A stretch of 24,934 nt of DNA, taken from positions 1 through 24,934 of the IMG/VR virus record IMGVR_UViG_3300043567_000365; one strand, written 5' to 3'. The stretch is from a virus. A model generated the notes under the pieces. The model worked only from the letters and a program-made list of their open reading frames with translations. It was not told where the DNA came from and did not search any database. The position numbers and the translations under genes are program-made. Of the stretch, positions 6,384 to 11,992 are shown one piece after another; position 1 is the stretch's first letter; every line of letters starts with the position of its first letter.

Positions 6384-6596
6384 TCAGTGCGTGATGTCCT
6401 TGGCCGGCACGGCGAGCCATGCGCCGCCGACGTCGATGGTCAGGCGGTCGCCGTCGATCCACTCGACGTGTCCAGACCACCTTCGCCCAGCCGACAAGCC
6501 AGAGACGAAGTCGCCTACGGCGGGCGTCTGCTGCGTGCCGTAGGTCTCGGTCATGCCGGCGACGGCGGCGGCGTATTCGTTTGAGTGAGCGTCCAT
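6384..6596 (-). CDS. Small phage protein with a beta-barrel-like C-terminus
   Basis: 70 residues. The ATG at 6596 is chosen because AAAGGAG is 9 nt upstream; the earlier in-frame ATG at 6605 abuts the ribosome site. Residues about 25-60 read VGDFVSGLSAGRRWSGHVEW then DRLTIDVGGAWLAVPAKDI, alternating strands like a small SH3/KOW-type barrel. No named family recognised. It is the first gene of the replication operon, directly downstream of the promoter at 6627-6654. Confidence 0.75.
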   Translation of the reverse strand: MDAHSNEYAAAVAGMTETYGTQQTPAVGDFVSGLSAGRRWSGHVEWIDGDRLTIDVGGAWLAVPAKDITH

Positions 6597-6626
6597 GTGG
6601 GTCATCTCCTTTGGTTGTGGGGTGGA

Positions 6627-6654
6627 AGTGTACGGCTGAACAGTCGTCGGTCAA
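6627..6654 (-). promoter_or_regulatory. Promoter for the replication operon
   Basis: On the minus strand, -35 TTGACC (6649-6654), a 16-nt spacer and -10 TACACT (6627-6632). Transcription would begin near 6620, giving a leader of about 24 nt with AAAGGAG before the ATG at 6596. Unlike the three neighbouring promoters it carries no CTAACG operator. Confidence 0.55.
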
Positions 6655-6722
6655 GCGTCCGAAAGTGCTGCAAAACAAGCTGTGGAGCGGTTTGTGTTTG
6701 TTGGAAATCTGTATAGTATTTG

Positions 6723-6777
6723 CTAACGACTGCGTTAGTTGCGACGAGCAAGATAACGCCTGCGTTAGTTCTGTCAA
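6723..6777 (-). promoter_or_regulatory. Promoter with two palindromic operators, 30 bp apart
   Basis: Minus-strand -35 TTGACA (6772-6777, overlapping the end of the upstream gene), 16-nt spacer, -10 TATCTT (6750-6755). The spacer contains operator ATAACG-CCTG-CGTTAG (6753-6768). A second, perfect copy CTAACG-ACTG-CGTTAG lies at 6723-6738, exactly 30 bp away, about three helical turns on the same DNA face. The leader to the next gene is about 147 nt and includes the second promoter at 6627-6654. This is the only one of the three sites with a doubled operator, and it precedes the replication genes. Confidence 0.65.
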
Positions 6778-7010
6778 CGGAGAATGCTTAGGGCTGCGTC
6801 AGCAAGGTTGATTGCCGAACGTCCGAACTGGCGAAGCCGACCGGGCGGCTCCATCTGCGGCGGCATCTGCTGGGCAACGACCTGCGGCGCGAGAGCCTGG
6901 CGGTGTGCGATGTCGATGGCGGCGATCTCGAATCGCGTCTCGACCAGCAACTCGGCACCGATGGTCATGCAGGCGATGACGAGAGCGGCTTTGAGTGTGT
7001 CGCGGAGCAT
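6774..7010 (-). CDS. Small protein with N-terminal hydrophobic segment
   Basis: 78 residues, ATG at 7010 preceded by GGAAAGGA with 7-nt spacing. The N-terminus LKAALVIACMTIGAELLV (about 6-23) is a single hydrophobic helix, either a membrane anchor or signal-like segment. It is followed by Gln/Pro-rich QVVAQQMPPQMEPPGRL and ends FGRSAINLADAALSILR. No family recognised. It is the second gene after the operator at 7422-7437, and its 3' end overlaps the -35 box of the next promoter. The intergenic 57 nt to the gene upstream contain only the ribosome site. Confidence 0.65.
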   Translation of the reverse strand: MLRDTLKAALVIACMTIGAELLVETRFEIAAIDIAHRQALAPQVVAQQMPPQMEPPGRLRQFGRSAINLADAALSILR

Positions 7011-7067
7011 GGCGGAATCCTTTCCGTGTGTTGCCCGCCGGCCCAGTTGCCGGCGGGCGTGGTGGTG

Positions 7068-7412
7068 TCAGAGAGCGGCGATGAACGCTTGACTGACTCC
7101 GCTGATGTTCATCGTGAAGCAGCCGTGCAGCATGGCCGAGTAGCCACCGACGCCCGAGCCGTCCGTGCCCCAGATGCTGCCGCCTCGGGCCGCGACCAGC
7201 GACAGGATGCCGTAATACTCGCCGTCCAGCTTGACGAACTCGTCGCGGCTGTTGGGCGTGAAGTGCTTGGTGATCGTGACGACGTTTTCACGGCTGCTGA
7301 TCTTCCAACCAGCCTCGCGGGCTGCGGCGGCGAACTTGGCGGCGGCGGTCTTGGTCGAGGTCTTCATCGTTTCGTCTCCGGTTCGTCGTCCGCGAGTCTC
7401 AATCGCTCGCAT
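7068..7412 (-). CDS. Phage hypothetical protein, possibly leaderless start
   Basis: Two starts compete. The ATG at 7412 lies exactly 6 nt after the -10 box TAGTAT, the same geometry as the regulator gene upstream, so a leaderless message could start there (114 residues). The ATG at 7367 has GGAG 8 nt upstream and starts MKTSTKTAAAKF (99 residues). The body reads AAAREAGWKI, NVVTITKHFTPNSRDEFVKLDGEYYGIL and ends with a Gly-rich part (GGSIWGTDGSGVGGYSAML). The pattern resembles small phage proteins of unknown function. It lies under the control of the operator at 7422-7437. Confidence 0.7.
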   Translation of the reverse strand: MRAIETRGRRTGDETMKTSTKTAAAKFAAAAREAGWKISSRENVVTITKHFTPNSRDEFVKLDGEYYGILSLVAARGGSIWGTDGSGVGGYSAMLHGCFTMNISGVSQAFIAAL

Positions 7413-7418
7413 GGCACC

Positions 7419-7447
7419 ATACTAGCGTTATCGTTAGTTGCTTGCAA
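7419..7447 (-). promoter_or_regulatory. Promoter with operator in the spacer
   Basis: Minus-strand -35 TTGCAA (7442-7447), 17-nt spacer, -10 TAGTAT (7419-7424). The palindrome CTAGCG-TTAT-CGTTAG (7422-7437, one mismatch in the half-sites) covers the spacer and the edge of the -10 box. A bound protein would block RNA polymerase. The ATG at 7412 follows 6 nt after the -10 box. Confidence 0.65.
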
Positions 7448-7455
7448 GGGGGGTG

Positions 7456-7477
7456 AGGAATTTTTTTCGGAATTCCT
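7456..7477. terminator. Hairpin after the regulator gene
   Basis: AGGAATT (7456-7462) pairs with AATTCCT (7471-7477) around an 8-nt loop, with G and C runs outside that could extend it. It lies 10 nt past the stop of the regulator gene. There is no U-tract in the right place for the leftward transcript, so it may only slow or partly terminate transcription. Confidence 0.3.
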
Positions 7478-7486
7478 GAAAAGCCC

Positions 7487-7738
7487 CTATTTCTTGCGGG
7501 TTTTCCGCTTTTTCGGGGTCGCTGGCTTGGCGTCCCGCCTGCCGACAGACCGGGTCGTCAGGGAGCTTTTGAGCGTCTCGACGTCGGTCTTGTGGATCAG
7601 CCAGGCTCGCTCGCCAGCCTTCCAGCCTTTTAGCCGACCGTCACCAAGCAGCAGGCGCACCCATCCATCGGTGCAGCCAGCTTGCTTTGCTGCCTCCGAG
7701 ACGGTGAGCCACGATTCGTCGGGTGATGCCACAACCAT
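7487..7738 (-). CDS. Excisionase/AlpA-like helix-turn-helix regulator
   Basis: 83 residues. Helix-turn-helix at about 11-33 (LTVSEAAKQAGCTDGWVRLLL), followed by a wing GRLKGWKAGERAWLIHKTDVE (about 34-55) typical of MerR-like excisionases (HTH_17/AlpA type). The C-terminus is a basic tail (KKRKTRKK). The family binds DNA near att sites or promoters. The gene is divergent from the integrase, the classic place of an excisionase or early regulator. No ribosome site is visible; the ATG follows the -10 box by 6 nt, so the message is probably leaderless. Its own promoter carries the CTAACG palindrome, so it is the first candidate for the protein that binds these operators, though a repressor outside the window is equally possible. 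Confidence 0.8.
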   Translation of the reverse strand: MVVASPDESWLTVSEAAKQAGCTDGWVRLLLGDGRLKGWKAGERAWLIHKTDVETLKSSLTTRSVGRRDAKPATPKKRKTRKK

Positions 7739-7744
7739 GCCCCG

Positions 7745-7772
7745 ATACTAACGGCTGCGTTAGCCGAGTCAA
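7745..7772 (-). promoter_or_regulatory. Regulator promoter with operator; leaderless geometry
   Basis: Minus-strand -35 TTGACT (7767-7772), 16-nt spacer, -10 TAGTAT (7745-7750). The perfect palindrome CTAACG-GCTG-CGTTAG (7748-7763) fills the spacer. The ATG at 7738 begins 7 nt from the -10 box, where transcription would start. Confidence 0.7.
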
Positions 7773-7830
7773 GCGTTTCCCGCCTAAAAACCGCCCAATT
7801 TGCCCGAGGCACCGTCACGGCTCTACCTTT

Positions 7831-7903
7831 GTTTGGGTGTACAAAACTCAAATAACCCAAACTCAAGTGGAGGATAGCTCGTTTGGGTTCTGTACATTAG
7901 TAT
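7831..7903 (+). promoter_or_regulatory. Integrase upstream control region with GTTTGGGT repeats
   Basis: GTTTGGGT occurs at 7831-7838 and 7881-7888, and its complement AACCCAAAC at 7854-7862. The pair 7854-7862/7881-7889 is a perfect 9-bp inverted repeat with an 18-nt centre. A shorter direct repeat AAACTCAA is at 7844-7851 and 7859-7866. A -10-like TAGTAT lies at 7898-7903 on the plus strand, about 40 nt before the integrase start; no good -35 box is visible. These may be binding sites for a regulator or integrase arm sites. The rest of the 177-bp gap between promoters and integrase shows nothing else. Confidence 0.45.
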
Positions 7904-7940
7904 ACGTCAACTCAGTAACCTCAAGTGATGGAGAATCGAA

Positions 7941-8906
7941 ATGACCAGAATACTACGGGACATCTACGAAAACGAGTACGCAGTGCTGCGGGCACATTCT
8001 GACCAGTGCAGGCGGCAATACCGGCTGACGTTTGCCCGCTGGGCAGACCAGCTGAAAACGGAGCCGACAACCGAGCACCTCGACCCGCTGGTGGTTCAGA
8101 CCTACGTTGCCAGCCGGCGAGCCGTGCGGTCAGCCGCCACGGCCAGAAAGGACCGAAACCAGATTTCCGCCCTCTGGTCGTACTGCGCAAAACGGCGATA
8201 CGTTGACCAGTTCCCAACGCTTGCCCAGATACGGGCACCAGGACGCATACCACGAGGCTACACGGTCGATGAGGTCTCAGCCCTCTTGCGGCAGGCTTTG
8301 CAGCGACGGCCCCGTATAAAGCCAACCACGCTGCCGCCGCACCTTTTCTTTCCGCCGCTGATTAGGTCGTGCTGGGAGACCGCCGAACGGATCGGTTCGC
8401 ATCTGGCACTCCGCTGGCGTGACGTGGACACGACGCAACGAATCGTCATCTTCCCAGCCGAGGGTCGGAAAGGCGCGACCCGCGACATCCTGCGGACGAT
8501 TTCAGAGGATCAGTGCAAGTGGCTTGAGCAGATCCGAGGCAAGCCTGACGATCTGGTCTGGCCGTGGACTGCTGACAAAAGCACCTTGTGGCACCACTTC
8601 GGGCTGCTTTGCAAGCGGGCCGGCGTCACAAACCGTGGCTTCCACGGGCTGCGGAAGTCTGCCGCCAGCTACATGGCGCTTGCTGGTGGCGATGCCACGC
8701 AACTGCTTGACCACTCAAACCCAGCCATCACCAAGGCCCATTACATCGACGTGACGATTGCCAAGCCGAAGCAGACGGCGATTGACCTGCTGCCACCGCT
8801 TGACCTGACGACGCCAAAGCCGCCGGCCAGCGAGCAGCCGCCAGAGAAGCCCGCCGACGCCCCGCCTGCCAGCGACGAAAAGCCGCCAGAGAACAACGCT
8901 GCTTGA
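7941..8906 (+). CDS. int: Tyrosine recombinase (phage integrase)
   Basis: 321 residues, ATG at 7941 with GGAG 7 nt upstream. The N-terminal SAM-like core-binding domain is about 1-95. The catalytic domain has R150 (AERIGSHLALRW), K177 (GRKG), the H235-x-x-R238 pair (HGLRKS), H258 (LDHSN) and the nucleophile Y268 (KAHYID). All active-site residues are therefore present. A Pro/Ala/Glu-rich disordered tail of about 45 residues follows the catalytic domain and is unusual. The enzyme would integrate the phage at a host att site. It is transcribed away from the excisionase-like gene. I found no tRNA or duplicated core that would reveal the att site. Confidence 0.95.
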   Translation: MTRILRDIYENEYAVLRAHSDQCRRQYRLTFARWADQLKTEPTTEHLDPLVVQTYVASRRAVRSAATARKDRNQISALWSYCAKRRYVDQFPTLAQIRAPGRIPRGYTVDEVSALLRQALQRRPRIKPTTLPPHLFFPPLIRSCWETAERIGSHLALRWRDVDTTQRIVIFPAEGRKGATRDILRTISEDQCKWLEQIRGKPDDLVWPWTADKSTLWHHFGLLCKRAGVTNRGFHGLRKSAASYMALAGGDATQLLDHSNPAITKAHYIDVTIAKPKQTAIDLLPPLDLTTPKPPASEQPPEKPADAPPASDEKPPENNAA

Positions 8907-8931
8907 CGCCCGTGCCACACTGCCCATACGT

Positions 8932-8985
8932 CGCCCGGCTGGCAGGCAGCGGACATATAACCCGTGTCGCCGACCCAGCCGGGCG
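8932..8985. repeat. 11-bp inverted repeat downstream of the integrase
   Basis: CGCCCGGCTGG (8932-8942) and CCAGCCGGGCG (8975-8985) form a perfect 11-bp stem with a 32-nt loop. It lies in the 105-bp gap between the integrase stop and the next start. It could be a terminator-like or attenuating hairpin, or a recombination or protein-binding site. There is no U-run after it. Confidence 0.6.
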
Positions 8986-9011
8986 GCGTTCCATGTTCAG
9001 GAATCTGGAAA

Positions 9012-9221
9012 ATGCCCCACGCCATCCTTCGCTTCCGCCTGCCCGACGAGCAGTCCGAGTTCAACGCCGCCATGCAGGGTGCCGACGCCAAGTCGGCGAT
9101 CTGGCAGATCGACCAGTACTGCCGCAGCGTCTGCAAGCACGGCGAGCCGAGCGAGGAAACGAGAGAGCACCTGGAGCACATACGGCGGTTGATAGGCGAG
9201 ACTCCGGGGGTGGTGGACTGA
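9012..9221 (+). CDS. Small conserved phage protein
   Basis: 69 residues starting MPHAILRFRLPDEQSEF. The ATG at 9012 follows a weak GGAA; a GTG 16 codons upstream is less likely. The pattern of a beta strand with LPDE, then FNAAMQGADAKSAIWQIDQYCR, then a helical tail with EETREHLEHIRRLI is one I know from many phage genomes as a short protein of unknown role. There is no membrane segment or zinc motif. It is the first gene after the integrase on the rightward transcript. Confidence in the gene is good; the function is unknown. Confidence 0.75.
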   Translation: MPHAILRFRLPDEQSEFNAAMQGADAKSAIWQIDQYCRSVCKHGEPSEETREHLEHIRRLIGETPGVVD

Positions 9222-9247
9222 TTCCAGATTCCAGAAAGTGGAACGCA

Positions 9248-9517
9248 ATGGGACGCATGAAGGAACTCGACCGACGCATCCGCCAGGGCGGCGACGACGC
9301 AATAGCGGCTGTGAGCGAACTGCTGCCACGCTGGATTCCGGTAGACGAACGTCTGCCGGAAGACGGGCAAAGAGTTCTTGCAGTCACTCGTGTTGGCGGC
9401 ATAACTGAAGTTGGCGAGTTTGCTTTCAATAGTCGTGGCGAATGGTTCTCCACCGACTACGGGTCTTGGAACGCCAGCCACTGGATGCCACTCCCCGAGC
9501 CACCGGAGGTGACATGA
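9248..9517 (+). CDS. DUF551-domain phage protein
   Basis: 89 residues, ATG at 9248; a second ATG three codons later is possible. After a short charged helix comes the DUF551 signature: RWIPVDERLPEDGQRVLAV (about 28-46), EVGEF, WFSTDYGSW and the closing HWMPLPEPP (about 78-86). DUF551 is a small beta domain common in phages with no assigned biochemical role. Its stop overlaps the next gene's start as ATGA, so the two are probably translationally coupled. Confidence 0.85.
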   Translation: MGRMKELDRRIRQGGDDAIAAVSELLPRWIPVDERLPEDGQRVLAVTRVGGITEVGEFAFNSRGEWFSTDYGSWNASHWMPLPEPPEVT

Positions 9518-9777
9518 AACGGGGGTTCACGCTCGTCGAAGCAATGGTCGTCGTCGCCATCCTGATGACACTGATCGGCCTGCTGTGGCCTGCGATCTCT
9601 GCCGCCAGAGCCGCAGCCAGCCGTGGCCGCGACGGCGTCGAGCATGCGACCGCCGGCCCGCCAGGATCGTGGAGCCTTCACACACGTCAGCACGACGGGC
9701 ACTGGTTTGTTGAGCATGCAGGCGGTGGCGTGTGCCATCACCCTGACTGCCCGTGTAGTGGAAAGGTGGAGAGGTAA
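9514..9777 (+). CDS. Prepilin-like small membrane protein with Cys/His tail
   Basis: 87 residues. The ribosome site GGAGG lies just before the ATG. The N-terminus MKRGFTLVEAM is a textbook class III (type IV prepilin) signal: a basic leader, Gly4 at the cleavage point, Phe at +1 and Glu at +5. The helix VVVAILMTLIGLLWPA and SAARAAASRGRD follow, as in planctomycete DUF1559/pseudopilin proteins. The usual beta-rich pilin domain is missing. Instead a short soluble part ends in HDGHWFVEHAGGG and CHHPDCPC, a possible metal site. If the host prepilin peptidase processes it, the product could insert into a pilus or secretion pseudopilus. Role in the phage is unknown; receptor masking or superinfection exclusion are guesses. 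Confidence 0.8.
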   Translation: MKRGFTLVEAMVVVAILMTLIGLLWPAISAARAAASRGRDGVEHATAGPPGSWSLHTRQHDGHWFVEHAGGGVCHHPDCPCSGKVER

Positions 9778-9781
9778 GGCG

Positions 9782-9871
9782 ATGGACTTTCTTTACGCTG
9801 TCTTGCTGGGTTTCGCTGGCGGACTTATTGGGTCTTGGATAGGCCGCACGTTTATTGCGAGGAAGTCATGA
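9782..9871 (+). CDS. 29-residue single-pass membrane peptide
   Basis: ATG at 9782 with GGAGAGG/AAGG upstream, 4 nt after the previous stop. The sequence is one hydrophobic helix, LYAVLLGFAGGLIGSWIG (about 4-21), with small-residue GxxxG-type spacing, and a short basic end (RTFIARKS). It overlaps the next gene as ATGA. The size and tight packing support a real small membrane peptide; its role is unknown. Confidence 0.65.
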   Translation: MDFLYAVLLGFAGGLIGSWIGRTFIARKS

Positions 9872-10122
9872 CCGACACCGACTTCCGCGACAAGAACGGC
9901 AAGGTCGATGCCGAGCGGCTGCTCGCTTCCCTCACGAATGCACAGAGAAACGCAATCGCTGCCGTGATTCGTTCGACGCCTATATCGGCTGATTGGGTTT
10001 CGGATGGCGACGGCGGCAGCATGTGTGTCGATGATGCCACCGCAACGCTGAACGAAGCGGCTGGGATATTTGATGCGTCGGCGTCTGACTCAATCTTTGG
10101 GCATGAAGGAGACGACGCATGA
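9868..10122 (+). CDS. Small acidic phage protein
   Basis: 84 residues, ATG at 9868 with GAGGAAG upstream and ATGA overlap with the membrane peptide; its stop in turn overlaps the next ATG. It is hydrophilic and acidic: MTDTDFRDKNGKVDAERLL, a helix around NAQRNAIAAVI, and a C-terminus with DGDGGSMCVDDATATLNEAA. No domain recognised and no membrane segment or catalytic motif. Confidence 0.7.
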   Translation: MTDTDFRDKNGKVDAERLLASLTNAQRNAIAAVIRSTPISADWVSDGDGGSMCVDDATATLNEAAGIFDASASDSIFGHEGDDA

Positions 10123-10805
10123 CCGACCGCGACACGTTTGCCGCTGCGGCGTTAACGGGGCTGCTTTCACGCTCCATCGCGCCAGAACAGGCGATGAGCC
10201 AATACGTTCGCATAGCAGCAGCCTATGCCGACGCCATGCTCCGCGAGCGTGAGCGAACAAATCATGACGCTGTGCCGGAAGCGATAGCCACAAACAACGG
10301 GGGAACCCCGAAGGACGCTGATGGCACCGGCAGTACACCCAGCAAGGCCGAGATCGACGCTATTGAGTGTGTGGTCGAGGACGGCAGAATCGCCAGCATG
10401 AGCATCTACGGCGTAATGCGATCGCTGCTCGTCAGGCTGCGGCCGGAGTGGGAGAGCGAATCATACGAGAAAAGCGACGAGAAACACGCGAACACTAATA
10501 CGAATCGGGACACTCCACCAAGAGAGGGTAGTGTGCAGGGCGAGGGTACGGTTGCTCCAGCCGCATGGCTCGCCGTTGCCGCCGACGGCAGCGAAAGCTC
10601 TGCGGTCTACATGCTGAAGGAGCAGGCAGACGCAGCCGCCAGAGAGTGGGGCTGGTTTGTAGTCCCGCTCTACCGCTCGCCCACGCTCACCGACGAGGAG
10701 CGGGGGGCGATTGAGCAAATGCTTGATGAGGTGGCCGGCAAAGCGCCAGCCGCATCTTGGGTGCCCGCCACGCTCCGCAAGCTGCTGGCCCGACTGAACA
10801 CCTAA
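10119..10805 (+). CDS. Phage hypothetical protein, two small modules
   Basis: 228 residues, coupled by ATGA overlap to the gene before. The N-terminal module (about 1-47) has TFAAAALTGLLS and AAAYADAMLRERE, a helical block I know from many phage accessory proteins. A hydrophilic linker with Asn/Thr runs (about 48-145) follows. The C-terminal module has AAWLAVAADGSES, KEQADAAAREWGWFVVPLYRSP and TLTDEERGAIE, also recurrent in small phage proteins, often fused in different combinations. This looks like a mosaic of short phage domains. The product role is unknown. It is the last gene of the rightward transcript and ends 22 nt before the hairpin at 10828. Confidence 0.75.
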   Translation: MTDRDTFAAAALTGLLSRSIAPEQAMSQYVRIAAAYADAMLRERERTNHDAVPEAIATNNGGTPKDADGTGSTPSKAEIDAIECVVEDGRIASMSIYGVMRSLLVRLRPEWESESYEKSDEKHANTNTNRDTPPREGSVQGEGTVAPAAWLAVAADGSESSAVYMLKEQADAAAREWGWFVVPLYRSPTLTDEERGAIEQMLDEVAGKAPAASWVPATLRKLLARLNT

Positions 10806-10827
10806 TCGCACGTTCCGTCATGTTATG

Positions 10828-10846
10828 TGGGGCGACACTCGCCCCA
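10828..10846. terminator. Hairpin between convergent transcripts
   Basis: TGGGGCGA (10828-10835) and TCGCCCCA (10839-10846) pair perfectly around a CAC loop: an 8-bp, G+C-rich hairpin. It lies in the 85-bp gap between the last rightward gene and the last leftward late gene, so it could stop both transcripts. No long U-tract follows on either side. The rest of the gap holds nothing I can support. Confidence 0.6.
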
Positions 10847-10890
10847 AACGTGTTACAAAATCGACAAAATGTGTACGGATTCCAATACGA

Positions 10891-11280
10891 TCAGTCGAAG
10901 ATGTGCATCTTCGCCAGTTGCCGCCGTGCCATCGCCTCGACCCGTGCCTTGCTGCCTGGCTCTGACGGCAGCTTGTCCGGTGGCGTCATGAACGCTTCAA
11001 TGTCCTCTGCCAGCGTCGCGGCTCGGTGCTCAACCTCGCGCACCGTGTCGAGCACTAGCGTGTGATCGCCTGCCTTGGCTCTGTCGCACAACTCGCCCTG
11101 CCCGCCCTTGCGTGGATCGTAGAGCAGTTCGATTGTCCACGTAATGCGGGCACCGACGCGAGCGAGTTGCGTCAGCCACTTCCGCAGCTGCGGCGAGAGC
11201 CTTTCGGGCATGCGGCGTTTCTTGCCCCTCGGTGGTGGCAGTTCGTCGTCGCTCAGCAGTGACCGCTGGACCTCGCCCAT
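10891..11280 (-). CDS. Small basic phage protein
   Basis: 129 residues from the only ATG downstream of an in-frame stop (11280); the ribosome site is weak. It is basic at the N-terminus (PPPRGKKRRMPERL) and helical after that: LRKWLTQLARVGARITWTIELLYDP, then TVREVEHRAATLAEDIEAF, and MARRQLAKMHIF at the end. No domain recognised. It is the last gene of the leftward late transcript, 21 nt after the zinc-motif gene. Confidence 0.65.
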   Translation of the reverse strand: MGEVQRSLLSDDELPPPRGKKRRMPERLSPQLRKWLTQLARVGARITWTIELLYDPRKGGQGELCDRAKAGDHTLVLDTVREVEHRAATLAEDIEAFMTPPDKLPSEPGSKARVEAMARRQLAKMHIFD

Positions 11281-11301
11281 GCAGCGAGTCTGCCAACTCT
11301 G

Positions 11302-11772
11302 TCAAGTCTTTCGGGCTTCCCGGCACGCCTGACGCATCCATGTGCGGTTCGCCATACTCTCAAACCACAGCCGAGCGAACGACTCGACGGCGTCAGTGCC
11401 GACATCGCTGTAGAGTTTCTGGAGTTCCGGCGAATCGCCCCACATGGCTTCGACGTCTTCTCGCACCTTGGCGATCAAGACCTTGGCGTCACGCACTGCT
11501 GCCATCTCGCTTTCTGGCTGCGCCCTAGCGAGCTTCGTCCAGTGCTCGCAGTTCCAGCAGCGACAGACGGAATCGACGAACTCGTCAAACGCTCTGCCAG
11601 CGGCAACGGCTCGCGGGCCGACTTCAGCACGCAACCGGCTCCGCAGATGCGGCAGCATCCCAGCCGGCGCGTCGTCCACCGTCACCTCCCGCCCGCAGGC
11701 CGAGCAGGTGAAACAGGCGTGGACAACGCGCCGGTCGGGGCTTTGCACTTGCAAGTCGATGGGCACGGGCAC
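11302..11772 (-). CDS. Zinc-ribbon-like phage protein
   Basis: Up to 156 residues from a GTG at 11772. The paired motifs CFTCSACGRE (about 20-29) and CRCWNCEHW (about 70-78) could bind one or two zinc ions. A helical C-terminal half follows with ARLWFESMANRTWMRQACREAR. The start is uncertain: no ribosome site precedes the GTG and it lies inside the preceding gene. A GTG at 11679 sits just after the preceding stop with GGAGG in place, but would remove the first Cys cluster. I keep the longer form because the first cluster looks like a true zinc knuckle. Function unknown; nucleic-acid or protein binding is plausible. Confidence 0.6.
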   Translation of the reverse strand: MPVPIDLQVQSPDRRVVHACFTCSACGREVTVDDAPAGMLPHLRSRLRAEVGPRAVAAGRAFDEFVDSVCRCWNCEHWTKLARAQPESEMAAVRDAKVLIAKVREDVEAMWGDSPELQKLYSDVGTDAVESFARLWFESMANRTWMRQACREARKT

Positions 11773-11987
11773 GGCGTGCGGTGCCCGTCGCCGTGCACGA
11801 TGTAGCCACGCCCGCCGCAGTCCGTGCAGCAGCCCGGTTTAGGCTCTGGCTTCGGTTCTGGAGCCTTGTCCGGTGCCGTGGCGGCATAGGCCACTGAGAC
11901 CGCCGCCGAGGCTCTAGGAGCCTCCTGGTCGATCTGTGCAGGATCAGCCGAGAGAGCGGCAAGTACCGAGAGGATGTATTGCCACAT
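11682..11987 (-). CDS. Small exported-type protein with CxxCxGxG-like zinc motif
   Basis: 101 residues from the ATG at 11987 (GGTGA upstream); an ATG four codons earlier abuts the ribosome site. The N-terminus MWQYILSVLAALSA is a short hydrophobic segment, then a Pro/Lys/Glu repeat (PEPKPEPKP, about 45-53). A CCTDCGGRGY and CPCPSTCKCK cluster follows, resembling the DnaJ-type cysteine-rich motif. The last 15 residues are low-complexity and overlap the zinc-ribbon gene. Such short Cys-rich proteins near lysis genes can be envelope proteins, but no spanin or lysin signature is present. Confidence 0.65.
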   Translation of the reverse strand: MWQYILSVLAALSADPAQIDQEAPRASAAVSVAYAATAPDKAPEPKPEPKPGCCTDCGGRGYIVHGDGHRTPCPCPSTCKCKAPTGALSTPVSPARPAGGR

Positions 11988-11992
11988 GCGTC

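Noticed and set aside
4999-6543. 514-residue plus-strand open frame across the SSB-like and Sak4-like genes
   Set aside because: It is the antisense shadow of two well-supported leftward genes with Walker motifs and ribosome sites; it lacks a ribosome site and domain pattern.
7456-7477. Strong Rho-independent terminator after the regulator gene
   Set aside because: The hairpin exists but no U-tract follows in the leftward direction, so it is listed only at low confidence.
6903-7751. 282-residue plus-strand open frame across the control region
   Set aside because: It covers the operators and three leftward genes with good starts; the protein sequence shows no domain and the G+C-rich DNA favours long chance frames.
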